Positions 22,346-33,718 of a stretch of DNA of 64,000 nucleotides are shown in pieces; within the stretch, counting starts at the first letter, position 1; each line of letters opens with the position of its first letter. This DNA comes from Ursus arctos. Lineage: Eukaryota > Chordata > Mammalia > Carnivora > Ursidae. The notes beneath the pieces are model-generated. The model did not search any database. It was not told the DNA's origin and saw only the letters and a list, made by a program, of their open reading frames with translations. Position numbers and translations under genes: made by a program. The DNA lies in contig NW_026623056.1 in NCBI RefSeq assembly GCF_023065955.2, positions 82,397,256 through 82,461,255 of the forward strand, read 5' to 3'.

Positions 22346-22929
22346 TAGCACAAACACAAATCAACATTTAAATGGATTATCTTGCCAATTGCATGGGGGC
22401 TTTCGGTTTGCTGCTTGTGGAAGAGAGGAAGGTGCCTCCTTCCTCCATAGAGAGAGATGCAGGAGAGAAGCAGAAGGCTTGGTTTTGAAGAGAGGCATTG
22501 GAGTCTTGCAGCCCCCACAGTACCCCCTGGGACCTTGGAGATGCAGTGGGGCAGGGGGGTCCCTCATTTCAAACTCCCTCTTCCCCTCCATTTTGCCCCA
22601 GGGTAATGGTGTTAGCTCAGGACATCTGAAGCCTTTGCTGCCCTGAGCGGAGAACATCAGGACCAGGCAACATGTGGCTGATGGGTCACTGCCCAAAGGA
22701 TATGTCCCTTCTGGATCTGACATGCTGGTGAGTGGCTATGAAGGCCTTGCAGGTACCACAGAGAGGCCCCAGGGCAGGAGACCATGAATGAACTCGTTTC
22801 ACTTTGAGAAATGTTCACAATTGCAGTTATCAGCTAGAGCTTCTGATTTAGAGGTTTTTGACAACATGAAATATTCGTTTATTGATTCACTGGGCTGTAT
22901 GTCATCTACTGTTTACTGAACATGGTCCA

Positions 22930-23350
22930 GGACCTGCCCTCCCTTCCTCCTGGTAGGAATAGAACTGCCCAGCTGGACTATATTTCCCAGCTTCCCCTGC
23001 AGTGGCCGTGGCCACGTGACTACACTCCAGCAAATGGGATGCTGTAGAAGTGCTGTGCTCCGTTCCCAGGGTCCTGCCCTTCAGGGAAGCTGCTTGCCCT
23101 CCAGGCCTCTTATCAGGGCTGGAAAGCTGGAAAGTGGGTTTGGAGATAGCAAAGCAGCTGCAATGAGGATGACATCACAGGGAGCCGTGGAGCAGAGAGA
23201 AGAAAGAAACCTAGATGCCTTCATGACCCGGTGGGTCACAGCTGCTGCACTCCCTACACCTTGGACTGCCCCGCACAGCTCAGACTTTAAATGGGAGAAC
23301 AATCAACCTTCTATCTTGTTTAAATCATTCTTATTTTCATCTCTGTTAAA
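22930..23350 (+). mobile_element. Ancient MLT1-like LTR remnant
   Basis: 'tatatttcccagcttcccc', 'gcagtggccgtggccacgtg', 'ccagcaaatgggatgctg', 'gatgacatcacagggagcc' and 'cctacaccttggactgccc' occur in the order of old MaLR LTRs. Subfamily not assigned. Confidence 0.5.
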
Positions 23351-24469
23351 GCTCCTGAGCCAACAGATCCTCACCGGATCAATAAGTAATCTTTTGATAT
23401 GCACGCTTACTGAGCTCCATGAGAGTGAAACTTGAACCTACCTTTTCTTGCCAAGATGCCTGCCCACATGTTGCCTGTTTGGTTTGGTTTGGTTTGGTTT
23501 TCTGCTAACCAACACAATCTACCACTTCCCCCAAAGGTTTCTTATATCCGGGAGGTTGGCCCAGAACTCTTTTAAAAATATTCAGATTCTCAAATAGTCC
23601 ACGGAGAGGTCAAATCACAGGGTTCCAGCCCAGAGAGGAAACTTCAGAGCGAACCCTGGTTTTAGGAGTTGTAGGAGGCCCTATGGGCTCCATGACCTTA
23701 TATCCTAGATTTTTATGACAATTTTAATTTAAAATATTCTGGCCCAGTTCACATAAACGTCTCTGTAAGTGTGTGTGCCATACTTTTTGTGGACAAATGT
23801 GGTCACGGTCCCCACGGTCCCCACGGCCCCTCAGCCGGACGCCAATTGCTTTATGTATTTTGCCCTTCTGGTCCTCTTGACAGTCAACCCCAGAAAGCAT
23901 AAACTCAGTAGACCGAGGACCACTCCTTCTGATCCTCTCACCCTGGCTGCTCTCCGACTTACTTTTTCTATTCTAAGACTTGAACTGATCTGCACTTATC
24001 TGTAGAGAAGTGCTTTTTTTTTTTTTTAAAGAAATTAAGCTCCTTTAGAGATTAAAGTTTGCCCCCCCCCTCAAGCTTCTTTACAAACTCACAGTATTAA
24101 AAGTGGGTCATAGAAAATAGTTGCTCCATTTTCTAACCAGACAGCAGCTTCAGGCAGTGCCAGGCTCCCCTCCTCTGGGCCCACCTTCTGGACAGGTCTC
24201 CTCTGCACTCTCTGCTCCGCTCTGGGCCAAGGGCACTCACCCTTGTCATCAGTGAAAGCTGTGCTGTCCCCTTTTTCTTGACATCACTAATTTACGCTCT
24301 TGGCCTCCAGGGGGCTCCTCTCTGCTCCCCATCCCTTCTGCTCCTCCCTCCTCCCCATTGGATGCGTTAGGATGAAGGGCAAGGACATTTTATTGGGTCG
24401 TGGTGCTAGGTGTGGAACTTTTTTGTCTGTCCTCAAAGGTTTAATGTTTTGAGACTGTCTTAGATAGTA
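23351..24469. other. Unassigned; small tandem repeats
   Basis: Contains five GGTTT units at 23479-23502 and three near-identical CACGGTCCC units at 23806-23830. The rest is not recognised. Confidence 0.45.
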
Positions 24470-24900
24470 TCATTTAAAAATATATGCCGGCCCTTCCAGA
24501 AGGAGATGATGCTCTGGTTCTCTTCCCCATTCCCAGCATCAGGTTTAGCACTGTGATTTGCTCTTGCCAACAAATGTGGGCAAAAGTCATGTGACCTGCG
24601 TGATGTCCAGCAAAAGCTTTAAGAACCAGCACATGGTTTGCTAGGTGTCTCTTCCCACTTCTACAAAGTGGACCTGATCCAGAAAGAGGCTGCTTTATCA
24701 GCCTCGATTCCAAAAAAGAGGACGAGAGCAGGGATATGGCCAACCCAAAATGGACACGCAGCTCGAGCGAGAGTAAACTCTTGTGGTTGTAAGTCATTCT
24801 TCGTTACTGAGCTGGTCTCCGATCGGACAGGCGAGGAGACTGTGTGGGTCATGAGAAGATGTGGTGGCAAGATGAGTTTACCTCTGCTCTATGCCTTAGA
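24470..24900 (+). mobile_element. Ancient MLT1-like LTR remnant
   Basis: 'catgtgacctgcgtgatgtc', 'aagctttaagaaccagcac', 'gaaagaggctgctttatc' and 'ccaacccaaaatggacacg' then 'gagagtaaactcttgtgg' follow the remembered order of old MaLR LTRs. Confidence 0.5.
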
Positions 24901-25164
24901 AAGAATCTTGTTTTCCTCCTTGTTATAGCCTGGGTGTGACCTTGATGTCATCTGCTTCCACATGTGCCTTCTGTTTTCATCGCTGCTCTGCTTTAAGGCA
25001 GGGCACAGCCTCTCTCCCCAGGCTCCAAAAGCGCCCTTGCAGCAGAGCTGGTGAGCAGTAGTGATTTTGCTGAATACTTCATAGGGAAGACAGAGAGGCT
25101 TACGTCACACATCTCAGGGCCAACCATCCATTCATGTCTTTGGCAGTTCTGCGTGATATGGTGC

Positions 25165-25300
25165 ATTTGAGCCACAACACGGGTTCAAATGCCAGCCCTA
25201 CCATTTACTGTGTGATCTTAGGCAAGTGACTTAAATTGTATGTCTGAGTTTTCTCTTTGGTAAACTGGGGACAATGACATTTCCTGCCTACTAAGGACAT
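25165..25300 (+). mobile_element. MIR
   Basis: 'taccatttactgtgtgatc', 'ttaggcaagtgacttaaat' and 'ctttggtaaactggggac' identify MIR. Its 3' end passes into a long AT palindromic tract. Confidence 0.75.
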
Positions 25301-25427
25301 TATTATTAAATTAATTATATTTTAATTGATTATTATTAATTATTATTTATAAATATTTATAAATTTATAAATAAATAAAAATTATTTATAAATAATTATT
25401 TTAATAATTAATTATTATTAAAGCATG
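25301..25427. repeat. AT-rich palindromic tract
   Basis: Almost pure A/T for about 125 bp. TAATTATTATTTATAAAT on the left is mirrored by ATTTATAAATAATTATT on the right, so the tract can fold into a hairpin or cruciform. It probably expanded from the adjacent MIR's ATT-rich 3' end. Confidence 0.85.
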
Positions 25428-26434
25428 AACGTTAGACTTAAACCAAACTCTTCCTGTTGAAAGCCTGCTTCATCCTTCACTTGTTTTCTCTTGGTAAGCT
25501 GAGATATCCACACAAAATGAGGCTGAGCGCAGATACAATGGCTGGTACACATAAACGCACGCTAGTGTTAGCTATCACTGCCATTCTTTCTGTTACTTCA
25601 AAGTCTTCATCAGAAATGGTTGCTTTCTGCCCACCATGTTGTTTGCGGCCGCGTCTTTCCTTTGACCTCCCCCCCAGAGCATCCAGCCTCGTGAGCTACA
25701 GTCTCCTCCCTCCTAGGTTGTGGCTCTTCCACGCCCTGATTCCCTTGTGGATTAGGAATCTGGGCTTTGTGTTTTCTTTCTTTCTTTCTCTCTCTTTCTC
25801 TCTCCCCACACCTCTCATCTCTCTCTCTCTCTCTCTTGTCAGCTGTTCCACCTTGGAGAAGTTACTTAGTTTCTTGCAGAGAATAGCCTGGAACCTGTAC
25901 TGAAGCTCCAGCAGGAAGAGACAGACTTGAGGGATTACATCCCACAGCCTTAGGCACCAGAGATGAAAGCTGGATCCCTCAGAGCCCCTAGCCTCCCAAG
26001 CTGGGTCTTCTTATCTCCTCTGAGACTGTAGGCAGTTTGACATGGATCAGGCAGTCTTCAGAGGAAAAGATGTTGGCAATTTGTTCCTCAGTATCTGTGA
26101 GTTTCAGTGAAGTTACAATCCAGATCTGGAGTATTTGCATTTCAAGGATGATCTCTAAAACGCTGCTTAAAGGTATGCCAGGACAAGGGAAAATTCTAGT
26201 TAACTCCAGCCAACCAAAATGTGACTGTATTCAAACATCCAGAGCCAGTCCGGGGTGGGGTAGATGACAATTGAGAACATGCCCAGAATTGTCTGAAATG
26301 GTCACATTTACTTTGTTACTAGCTATGTCACAGTTCTGGCTCATTTAGTCTTGTGGTACATCAAGACCCTTGAATCTTCCTCATGGAACCCTTTGATTCT
26401 GATGAATTCAGTCTGCAGGGGCTCAGAGGCTGTG
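25428..26434. other. Unassigned; CT-rich tract
   Basis: A (CTTT/CT)n pyrimidine tract occupies 25765-25842. No gene or named transposon is recognised in the rest. Confidence 0.45.
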
Positions 26435-26712
26435 TGCTTTTTGGTTTAGAGCATGGGCGTGAGTCAGCAGACACCCATTTCAATCCAGGTTTCACCCTGA
26501 AAAGCAGCATAAGGTCAAGCAAGTTACTTCTGGGGCTGGGGTTCACGTTCTTCATCTGCAAAATGATAATGGCGGTCATGATCATGATCTTCCCTGCCTC
26601 GTAGACAGGTTAGGGCTCAATAGGATAATGTGCGCAAAGGGTTTGGCCCAGGGCCTGGGACGGAGGAAATTCCTGCTGCTTCTGCTGTCACTTTTGTTGC
26701 GACTGTTATTAC
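26435..26712 (+). mobile_element. MIR, near full length
   Basis: 'ggtttagagcatgggcgtg', 'caagcaagttacttctggg', 'ttcttcatctgcaaaatga', 'gggctcaataggataatg' and a 'gactgttattac' end are all present in MIR order. Confidence 0.8.
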
Positions 26713-26817
26713 TTCAGGTCACCTGGCTCTCCTTGCCATACTTACAGAGGGTTCTCTGACTCTCCGAGCCTATTTTTATCGGAAACTTGGGGAAAAATAG
26801 TATCGTGAAGCCAAGTA

Positions 26818-27162
26818 CAGTTGACCCTTGAACAATGAGGGTGTGAGGGGTGCTGAACCCCACACCCTGCACAGTTGAAAATCTGAGTGTAACTTTTGAC
26901 TCTTCCAAAACTAAACTACTAAGAGCCTGCTGTTGACCAGAAGCCTTAACTGATGACATAAACAGTTGATTATCACATAGTTTGTATGTTACATGTATTA
27001 CAAATAAATACACAATAAAGGAAGCTGGAGAAAAGAAAATGTTATTGAAAAAATCATAAGGAAGAGAAAATACACGTATAGTACTAGACGGCATTTATCG
27101 AAAAACATCCATAGATGTGGACCTGTGCAATTCGAACCCATGTTGTTCAGGGGTCAAGGGCA
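26818..27162 (+). mobile_element. Tigger-type (TcMar) MITE
   Basis: The left terminus CAGTTGACCCTTGAACAATG follows a TA; the right end reads CATGTTGTTCAGGGGTCAA, its near reverse complement. The interior 'gaagccttaactgatgac' and 'ataaggaagagaaaatacac' match a Tigger2-like internal-deletion derivative. There is no transposase. The last right-hand bases are eroded. Confidence 0.8.
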
Positions 27163-27234
27163 TTCACTCTTCCTTGTCCTCAGCATCTTTGGTTACTAAC
27201 AAGGGTTGTGGATGGAGGGCCGGTCTGCCCCACT

Positions 27235-27395
27235 TAGTTTACATGCTGCCTCACACCATCCTCACCTGTGGGGTCAGCGTTCCCATTTCCATTTCATGGA
27301 CGAAGAAGTGGCCCAGGGAGGCTGAGATACTTCTCAAGGTCACACAACCAGAAAATGGCAAAACTGGGGTATGAACCAGAGTCTATCTAACCTCA
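27235..27395 (-). mobile_element. MIR
   Basis: 'tcccatttccatttcatgg', 'aaggtcacacaaccagaaa' and 'ggtatgaaccagagtctat' identify a reverse MIR. Confidence 0.75.
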
Positions 27396-27401
27396 ATTTG
27401 G

Positions 27402-27428
27402 GGTGTGTGTGTGTGTGTGTGTGTGTGT
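27402..27428 (+). repeat. (GT)n microsatellite
   Basis: About 13 GT units between two reverse-oriented MIRs. Confidence 0.95.
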
Positions 27429-27437
27429 TTTAAACAC

Positions 27438-27645
27438 TTTTCCAGCACTTTCTATGCTCCTGGTACTGTTTTAACTACCTCACAAGTATTACCTCACTGT
27501 ATCTTATGAGGTAAGTACTGTTACTGCCTCCACTGTGGGGATGAGGAAACTGAGGCACAAAGGGACCAAGTCACTCGCTCAAGTTCATACAGGTTTGAGT
27601 AGCAGAGATGGAATTCAGACTCAGGAATGGTCCCAGCTGACTCAT
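27438..27645 (-). mobile_element. MIR
   Basis: 'tctatgctcctggtactgt', 'cttatgaggtaagtactg' and 'gatgaggaaactgaggcac' identify a second reverse MIR beside the GT tract. Confidence 0.85.
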
Positions 27646-28544
27646 AAAGACATTCTTTCCTGTACGCCTCACTGCTTCTCTCAAAGTTCTAGTTTTCTCA
27701 GTGGGCAAGTTGGCTGCCTTCCTGGTACAGACATGACCCCCTTCCCACCTCCCCTCAAGCCACTTAGAGGGGATGCCACCACTCAGTGTTCATCCCACTA
27801 AGACTATAGAGGAAAACCAGTCGCCTCTCCCACTGCCTCCTCCTCCGGAGCCAGTGGGCTCTGGTAACAAACTGGTAGAGCCTGAGGGGTTGGGTGGTAG
27901 GTAGGCCGCCAATGGGGACAGCTCATTTGCGAGTTCCCCAGGAGAAAGAACCAACTTGTCAGAGCTGTCACCAGGTACTGGACCAGAGCCAGAGCCCAGT
28001 GACCTATCCTCATGTGGATCCCACTGCAGGGAGGCCCATCCCTTGCAGGACTCTCTCTAGGATGTCATTTGACAGCATGCAAACAAGCAAATAAACAAAA
28101 ATTCTTAGAAAGACAACCTGCCCTGCCTAACACAGTAAAATCCAACTCCTATTGGCCTGGACTTCAGTAGATGCACTCAGTGTGCCCTTTGGCAAAATAA
28201 TCTGGAGATTATTGTAAGAGGAGACCCACTTCCTTTCCAACTGGGATTTTCTCTCCTTCACTTGTCCTCACCAGGCATCTGTGTCAGTCCCACTTCTGCA
28301 CCCAACTCATTCAGCCCAGGTCTGCAGCCTGGACTCAGACTGGGAAACGCCATTCATTCAACTGGTCCCAACTCTCCAACCTATTCAACATGGAGACTCC
28401 CAAAAGCACCATCTCTGCCTGAAGAAGTTCCCCTCACATCTGCTAGAGCTCTCTAGCAAAGGGAGAGGGGGTGCTCACTCCACTTTCACCAACTTGAGTT
28501 ATCAGGAAGTGTCTCAGTCTGAGTCCAATCTACTCTCTTAAAAA
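27646..28544. other. Unassigned
   Basis: No named repeat or exon recognised. Several frames stay open for 60-90 codons without a recognisable domain. Confidence 0.35.
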
Positions 28545-28760
28545 TCCCTGCCATTCTCCTAGTGCATCTTCTGGAGTAACAAGATCAGAGTCGTTTTCTC
28601 CTCTACATGACAGTCCTTTAATATTTAAAAACAGCTGTTCATTTTTTTTTAAGTCTCCAATTTCCTGGGCTAAATATATTCAGTTCTTCCATCTGTTATT
28701 CCTACAGGATGGTTCCACATGCCTCACCATTCAGAATGCCTTGAGCGGAGGACTCTCAAG
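28545..28760 (-). mobile_element. CR1/L3 LINE remnant
   Basis: 'ctctacatgacagtccttt', 'aatatttaaaaacagctg', 'tttcctgggctaaatatat' and 'cagttcttccatctgttatt' match the complement of a CR1/L3 3' coding end, where related copies read 'ccaggctaaac..cccagttccttcaac'. This is an ancient LINE. Confidence 0.6.
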
Positions 28761-29339
28761 ATTGTCAAGATCTCCCTAAAACTGAGGCCCTAGGAATGGA
28801 GCCCACTGTTGGAATGGAAGAAAACAGCAGGCAGTGTGGAGGGTGGGTCTGACCACCCCTAACTGGGGTCTGGTCCCCAATGGGGGTTGGGTATGGGCTG
28901 TATTTACTTTCCTTAGGAGCTGGGTCATCCCCGTGGCTCCCTTCCATCTTGTCTTCCTCTATAAAATACCACCAGTTGTGTTTTCCCCACCTTCTAAACT
29001 TGGATGACCTGAATGCAGGCTTTTTTATTAATTACTGTTTAAACTCACCTAAATCCCTTCAAAACAAAATTCTTCAAATTCAACATGCTTCCTTATCAAT
29101 GACATTATCTTAGCCTTTTTGTTTCCTATCGTCTTCAAATCTGAAAAAAAAAAATTCCCTTAAACATTTGTCCAAGAAAAATACTGAAAAGAGATTCTGC
29201 CAGAAGCAGGAAAAAAGCAGTGGGTTACTCTTTAAAGAGAATTCTCCAAAGAACGTCAACCGAGGAGGCATCCTGCCACACTGGTCATCAACAAATTTTA
29301 AGCAGATGGCTTGGAAGTTAGTTAGAAAAAGGATGACGT
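28761..29339. other. Unassigned between two CR1/L3-like blocks
   Basis: It may be more decayed CR1/L3, since the blocks on both sides are reverse-oriented. I cannot demonstrate that by eye. Confidence 0.3.
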
Positions 29340-29640
29340 GATCATCTCCAGTCAACCAACTGGTCAACTCAATTCAGCTATAAATGCACTAAGGTTTCAT
29401 CTCATCCACCATAAAGACATCATGGTAGCCTTCATCAAATGCTTTGTGGGAATTAGATCACATGAAGGATCATTCTCTTGAATTTTAAAACGTATTAATA
29501 CCTCTAAAAACACAAACACAAAAACAAATGTGGTTGGCTTGTTTTTTGAGAATGTATGCTGATTCCGAGTGATCACTAAATTTTAAAATGTCCAAATCAT
29601 CTGTTTCATATTCAGATCTAATGGGACTATATTAATCCCT
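29340..29640 (-). mobile_element. CR1/L3 LINE remnant, reverse transcriptase region
   Basis: 'cttcatcaaatgctttgtgg' is followed by 'gttggcttgttttttgag', 'tatgctgattccgagtgatc' and 'ctaaattttaaaatgtcc', the order in reverse-oriented CR1/L3 reverse-transcriptase sequence. The frame is broken. The readable match is good for such an old family. Confidence 0.55.
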
Positions 29641-29644
29641 AGCC

Positions 29645-29975
29645 ACATAGATTGGTTCGGATGAGAGATTGTGACCCCAGCCTGATGAATCAGAGTCAAC
29701 CCAGAAACCTTTTCTAGAGCTATTTAGAACTATTTATTTCTCTTTTCATGAAATTGCCAAACTTGGAGGATATAAACCTGAGGTGTCTTCAATCATCACA
29801 GAAATAGAACCTACCTGAGAATGGAGTTAACATGAAAGCAAGCAGAGAAACACGATGAGCAGCTACTAACTCCTTGTGACATGTTCTGACACCTGATCCA
29901 TATGTGTCGGAAAACAGAACCTTGCTTGGACTTTTCAATTACAGGAGGTAATAAATCCCCCCAGTTTGGCTAAAC
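29645..29975 (+). mobile_element. Ancient MLT1-like LTR remnant
   Basis: 'cacatagattggttcggatg', 'atcacagaaatagaacctac', 'ggacttttcaattacagg' and 'ggtaataaatccccccag' follow old MaLR order. It abuts the CR1/L3 block. Confidence 0.4.
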
Positions 29976-30109
29976 CCCTAACTTTTTGAAATTTATATCT
30001 ATCTCATTATTTAGCTCCTCACGCCAACCAATATGTGCATTTAAGGATATACATGTGCCTCAAAGGATGGCTTTGGTTGCACCCCCACATGCTGTAATAC
30101 ATCACAATT

Positions 30110-30250
30110 TACTTAGCACCTAGTTCAAAATCTTTTCTAGTATCCGTTGTAATTTCTTCCTGGACCCATGGGTTATTTTGAAGTGTGTTGCTTGATTTTC
30201 AAGCATTTGGGACTTTTCTGGTTATTTTTTAGTTATTATTTCCAGGTGCC
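30110..30250 (-). mobile_element. Old L1 ORF2 fragment
   Basis: 'ttcttcctggacccatggg', 'gttattttgaagtgtgttgc' and 'tgattttcaagcatttggg' match reverse-strand L1 ORF2. Confidence 0.55.
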
Positions 30251-30534
30251 ACTAGTCTGTGAATTTATGCACAGACTCTCATTTCCCTGAAGGTTTTCCT
30301 CAACAAGTGCTTTGGGGACTCCACGTAGGTGTCTTTCTTACATGTGATGATGAGTAAGTTCTCACCCTTCAGGGGCCACCCCATTCCCACCATTTTCTGA
30401 TGCAAATTTCCAATGTGGTGTGTTATCTGCTGGTCACCTCTCCTGCGAGCAGGGGCCTGGAGCTCTCTAGATGTAAAGCTGTCCCTCATTCAATAGTGGA
30501 GGGGAGAAGAATGCCCTGTGGTAAACATCCTTAG

Positions 30535-30975
30535 TTTGCCTGCCCAGCATCTCTTCCTTGGAGAAACTATGCTTTCACTCTTCCCTATAGTCTGAGTGGT
30601 GTTGTCAATCATTGTAAAGGCCCTCTCCTCACATTTTTTTCTGCAGAGACATGTGATTTAGGATTGCCAATCAGAGTCTTCCCTGGGAATGTTCTGTAGC
30701 GTTGTCAAGGAAGACTGTCTTCTTCCACTGCAAGATTATGAATGTGAGCTTCCAAGAGCCCCATGGGAAAGGTTTGCAGGAAGAACAAAGTCAAGCTGAG
30801 ACAAGTAGAGCTGCGAAATGGAATGAAAACTAGAAAAGAGCCCTGCTAACTTCGCTGGAGCCCTTAGGTCCACTTGAAGCTAGAGTCTCCCCTATACTTT
30901 CTGTGTCCATGAACACACAAATTTCCCTTTTGCTTATTTTAATTTGGGTAGTGGTTCTGTCACATAAAATTCAAG
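30535..30975 (+). mobile_element. Ancient MLT1-like LTR remnant
   Basis: 'gagacatgtgatttaggattg', 'gaagctagagtctcccctat' and 'aaatttcccttttgcttat' then 'ggtagtggttctgtcac' show the old MaLR order, close to the start of the next LTR. Confidence 0.45.
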
Positions 30976-31350
30976 ATGCTTGTGGTGGGTTGAAGGTTGA
31001 ATCCCTCCCCTCAACCCCAGCCAAAGAAAGTTGTGTCTGTGTCTTTAACCACCAGAACCTGTGAATCTGACCTTATTTGGAGAAAGGGTCTTTGCAAATG
31101 TAATTAAATTAAGGATCTTAAGATGAGATCATCCTGAATTACCTGGGTTGGCCCTAAATCCAATGGAAAGTATCCTTCTAAGAGACACACAAGAGAGAGG
31201 AGAAGATGACCATGTGACAACAGAGACAGAGATTGGAGTGACACAGCCACAAGCCCAGGAATGCTGGCATCTGCCAGAACCTGGAAGAGGCCACAAATAG
31301 GATCTCCCTGAGAGCTTCTGGGGGGAATGAGGCTCTGGGATAGATATCTT

Positions 31351-31553
31351 TTTTTTTTTTTTTAAGATTTTATTTATTTATTCGACAGAGATAGAGACAG
31401 CCAGCGAGAGAGGGAACATAAGCAGGTGGAGTGGGAGAGGAAGAAGCAGGCTCATAGCAGAGAAGTCTGATGTGGGGCTCGATCCCATAACGCTGGGATC
31501 ACGCCCTGAGCTGAAGGCAGACGCTTAACCGCTGTGCCACCCAGGCGCCCCTG
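31351..31553 (-). mobile_element. CAN-SINE with 14-bp target duplication
   Basis: Reverse SINE. GGGATAGATATCTT flanks it at 31337-31350 and 31554-31567. It is inside the MLT1-type LTR. Confidence 0.97.
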
Positions 31554-31632
31554 GGGATAGATATCTTAACTTTGGACTTCTGACCTCCAGAACTATGAGA
31601 ATAAATTTCTATTGTTTTAAGGCACCAGATTT

Positions 31633-31994
31633 TTTTAAAATATTTTTTTATTATATTATGTTAGTCACCATACAGTACATCCCTGGTTTTTGATGTCAAG
31701 TTCGCTGATTCATTATTTGCTTATAACACCCAGTGCACCATGCAATACATGCCCTCCTTACTACCCATCACCAGCCTATCCCATTCCCCCACCCCCCTCC
31801 CCTCTGAAGCCCTCAGTTTGTTTCTCAGAGTCCATAGTCTCTCATGCTTCATTCCCCCTTCTGATTACTCCCCCTTCTTTATCCCTTTCTTCTCCTACCG
31901 ATCTTCCTAGTTCTTATGTTCCATAGATGAGAGAAACCATATGATAATTGTCTTTCTCTGCTTGACTTATTTCACTTAGCATTATCTCCTCCAG
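31633..31994 (-). mobile_element. 5'-truncated L1 3' end with 14-bp target duplication
   Basis: Reverse complement of the carnivoran L1 3' end seen again at 58260-58600 ('atgttagtcaccatacagtac', 'acccagtgcaccatgcaat'). AAGGCACCAGATTT flanks it at 31619-31632 and 31995-32008. It is inside the MLT1-type LTR. Confidence 0.95.
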
Positions 31995-32309
31995 AAGGCA
32001 CCAGATTTGTGATGATTTTTTTATGGCGGCCTTGGGAAACTAACACATTGCTCCATTTTCGTCAGAGGGGAACCAAGGGGTGTCAGTTGGGCCCTGATCT
32101 CCTATGATGTTTGAGACAACAGGGATCGAGCCAACAGATGCCGTGCTATATTCCAGATTGCCTACTCGCTCGGACCAACAAAGTTTTCTCGCTGGTGTAG
32201 TCTGGGTCTGCTTGCCTCCTTCCTCACTCAGAATGAGTTATCGCTCAGAGATCCCCTTAAAAATCAGTTCCTGGTAAGTCTGTTTTCCATTCTCTCTCCT
32301 TTAGCATAG

Positions 32310-32546
32310 GATAGTGTTAGCAGCTCAGGCATTAGAGCTGGCTGGAACAAGATTTGAATTCTAGATTCCTGTGAGACCATGGACAAATCGTTTTACATTT
32401 TGGAGCTCCAGTGTCTTCAGTTGCAAAATGGAGATGATTAACTCATTGGGTATTATAAAGATGAGATAATACATGCAGAGCACAGAGCAAGTGACCTGGT
32501 CCATGGTCCATGGTCCATGGTCCGTTTACTCAGTAAAGATAAATGA
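32310..32546 (+). mobile_element. MIR
   Basis: 'tgagaccatggacaaatcg', 'cagttgcaaaatggagatg' and 'gtaaagataaatgatg' follow MIR order; a local 7-bp tandem repeat lies inside. Confidence 0.7.
32495..32523 (+). repeat. 7-bp tandem repeat (GGTCCAT)n
   Basis: Four GGTCCAT-type units in a row, the last slightly changed to GGTCCG, inside a MIR. Confidence 0.9.
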
Positions 32547-32548
32547 TG

Positions 32549-32945
32549 TGTATAGTCAGCTCAGGCTGCTGTAACAAAGATATCAAAGACTGAGTGGCTT
32601 AAGCAATAGAAACATTTGTCACAGTTCTGGAGACTGAAAGTCTGAGGACAGGGTACCAGTGTGTTGGGCGCTTGATGTGGCCCCTCTTCCTGGTTTCTAG
32701 ATAGCTGCCTTCTTGCTGTGTGCTCACATGGCAGAGACCAAGAGAGACAGAGACAGAGAGAAGACGGAGACAGAGAAAGGGAGAAAGAGGTTTCTCTGGC
32801 CTTTCTTATAACAGCACTAATCCCATCCTGAGAGCTCTACCTTTGTGACCTAATTACCTCCCAAAGGCCCTACCACCTAATACCATCACACTGGGGATTA
32901 GGGCTTCAACATATGAATTTTGGGGGTACCATTCAGTTCATAGCA
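32549..32945 (-). mobile_element. MaLR (MST/MLT1-type) solo LTR
   Basis: Near-complete reverse LTR: 'tgtatagtcagctcaggctg', 'gactgagtggcttaagcaa', 'cacagttctggagactg', 'ccaaaggccctaccacctaa' and 'gggcttcaacatatgaatttt', ending 'cagttcatagca'. A GA-rich tract sits at 32740-32792. Confidence 0.85.
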
Positions 32946-33004
32946 CTATGGTATGTTGCTAGATACATTTAAAACCTAGCCTAGAACTTTGTTCGGATAT
33001 TAAG

Positions 33005-33470
33005 CAGCAATACATTTAGAGAAGATGTACCGAACTTCATGGACATAAGTCATGATTTGCCAGTGATGGTTTAGGAGTGGGCATGGGACCCATTTTGGGC
33101 CAATGAGATAAGAAAGGCAAGTCTGCTGGAATTTTCTGGGAAAGATTTCATTCCTGATCCAAAAAATAGGCACACAAAGAGGTGCCCACTCATACATTGT
33201 GCCTTTGGATACTGAAATGTAAAGATACAAGGCATAGAGTGCTGGCAGCCATCTTGTGACCATGAGGCAAAAGCCCAAAAACATCTCAGGCATAGAGCTC
33301 TGATGCCAGCAAGCTTTAGAGTTCACCAGTTTTGCAGATGCTAACCTCCAACCTCTTGATGTATAAGTTGATAAGCCCTGATTGTCTAAGCCACTCTTGT
33401 AGCTGAAAACCCTAAATGTTACCCAAGGACTTTGCATATTGTACAGCTGTTCTTGCTAGTCATACACTAT
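33005..33470 (+). mobile_element. Ancient MLT1-like LTR remnant
   Basis: 'gggccaatgagataagaaag', 'gtctgctggaattttctgg', 'ctggcagccatcttgtgacc' and 'catgaggcaaaagccc' match the conserved order in old MaLR LTRs. Confidence 0.5.
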
Positions 33471-33718
33471 TTTTAGGCTTACTGGACAACACCTTAAAGG
33501 AGTTCATGACAGCTATTACTATTGTCACTCCCTCCTCAATGCTGAAACCAACTTAATTCTCCTCCTCAGTTCTTTCTCTATCTTCTATTGAAACATTTTC
33601 CCTTCACTTTGGGGAAAGGAGGCACTTTCTTTACCAAAATCATTCTCCCTGTAAATGTCAACACATGGCGATCGATTTCGGTGGTGCAACTCTTTCTCAC
33701 ATCAAAATCCAGTATCAG

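Larger units (their letters stand above)
30981..32047 (+). mobile_element. MLT1-type LTR carrying two later insertions
   Basis: Starts TGTGGTGGGTTGAAGG and ends GGGAAACTAACACA, giving both LTR ends. Between them come 'gaccttatttggagaaaggg', 'aatgctggcatctgccag', 'gacctccagaactatgag' and 'ttgttttaaggcacc'. A CAN-SINE (31351-31553) and an L1 tail (31633-31994) interrupt it, each with its own exact 14-bp target duplication. Both postdate the LTR. Confidence 0.9.

Noticed and set aside
32740..32795. GA-rich tract as a separate microsatellite
   Set aside because: It is the GA-rich internal part normal for this MaLR LTR family.
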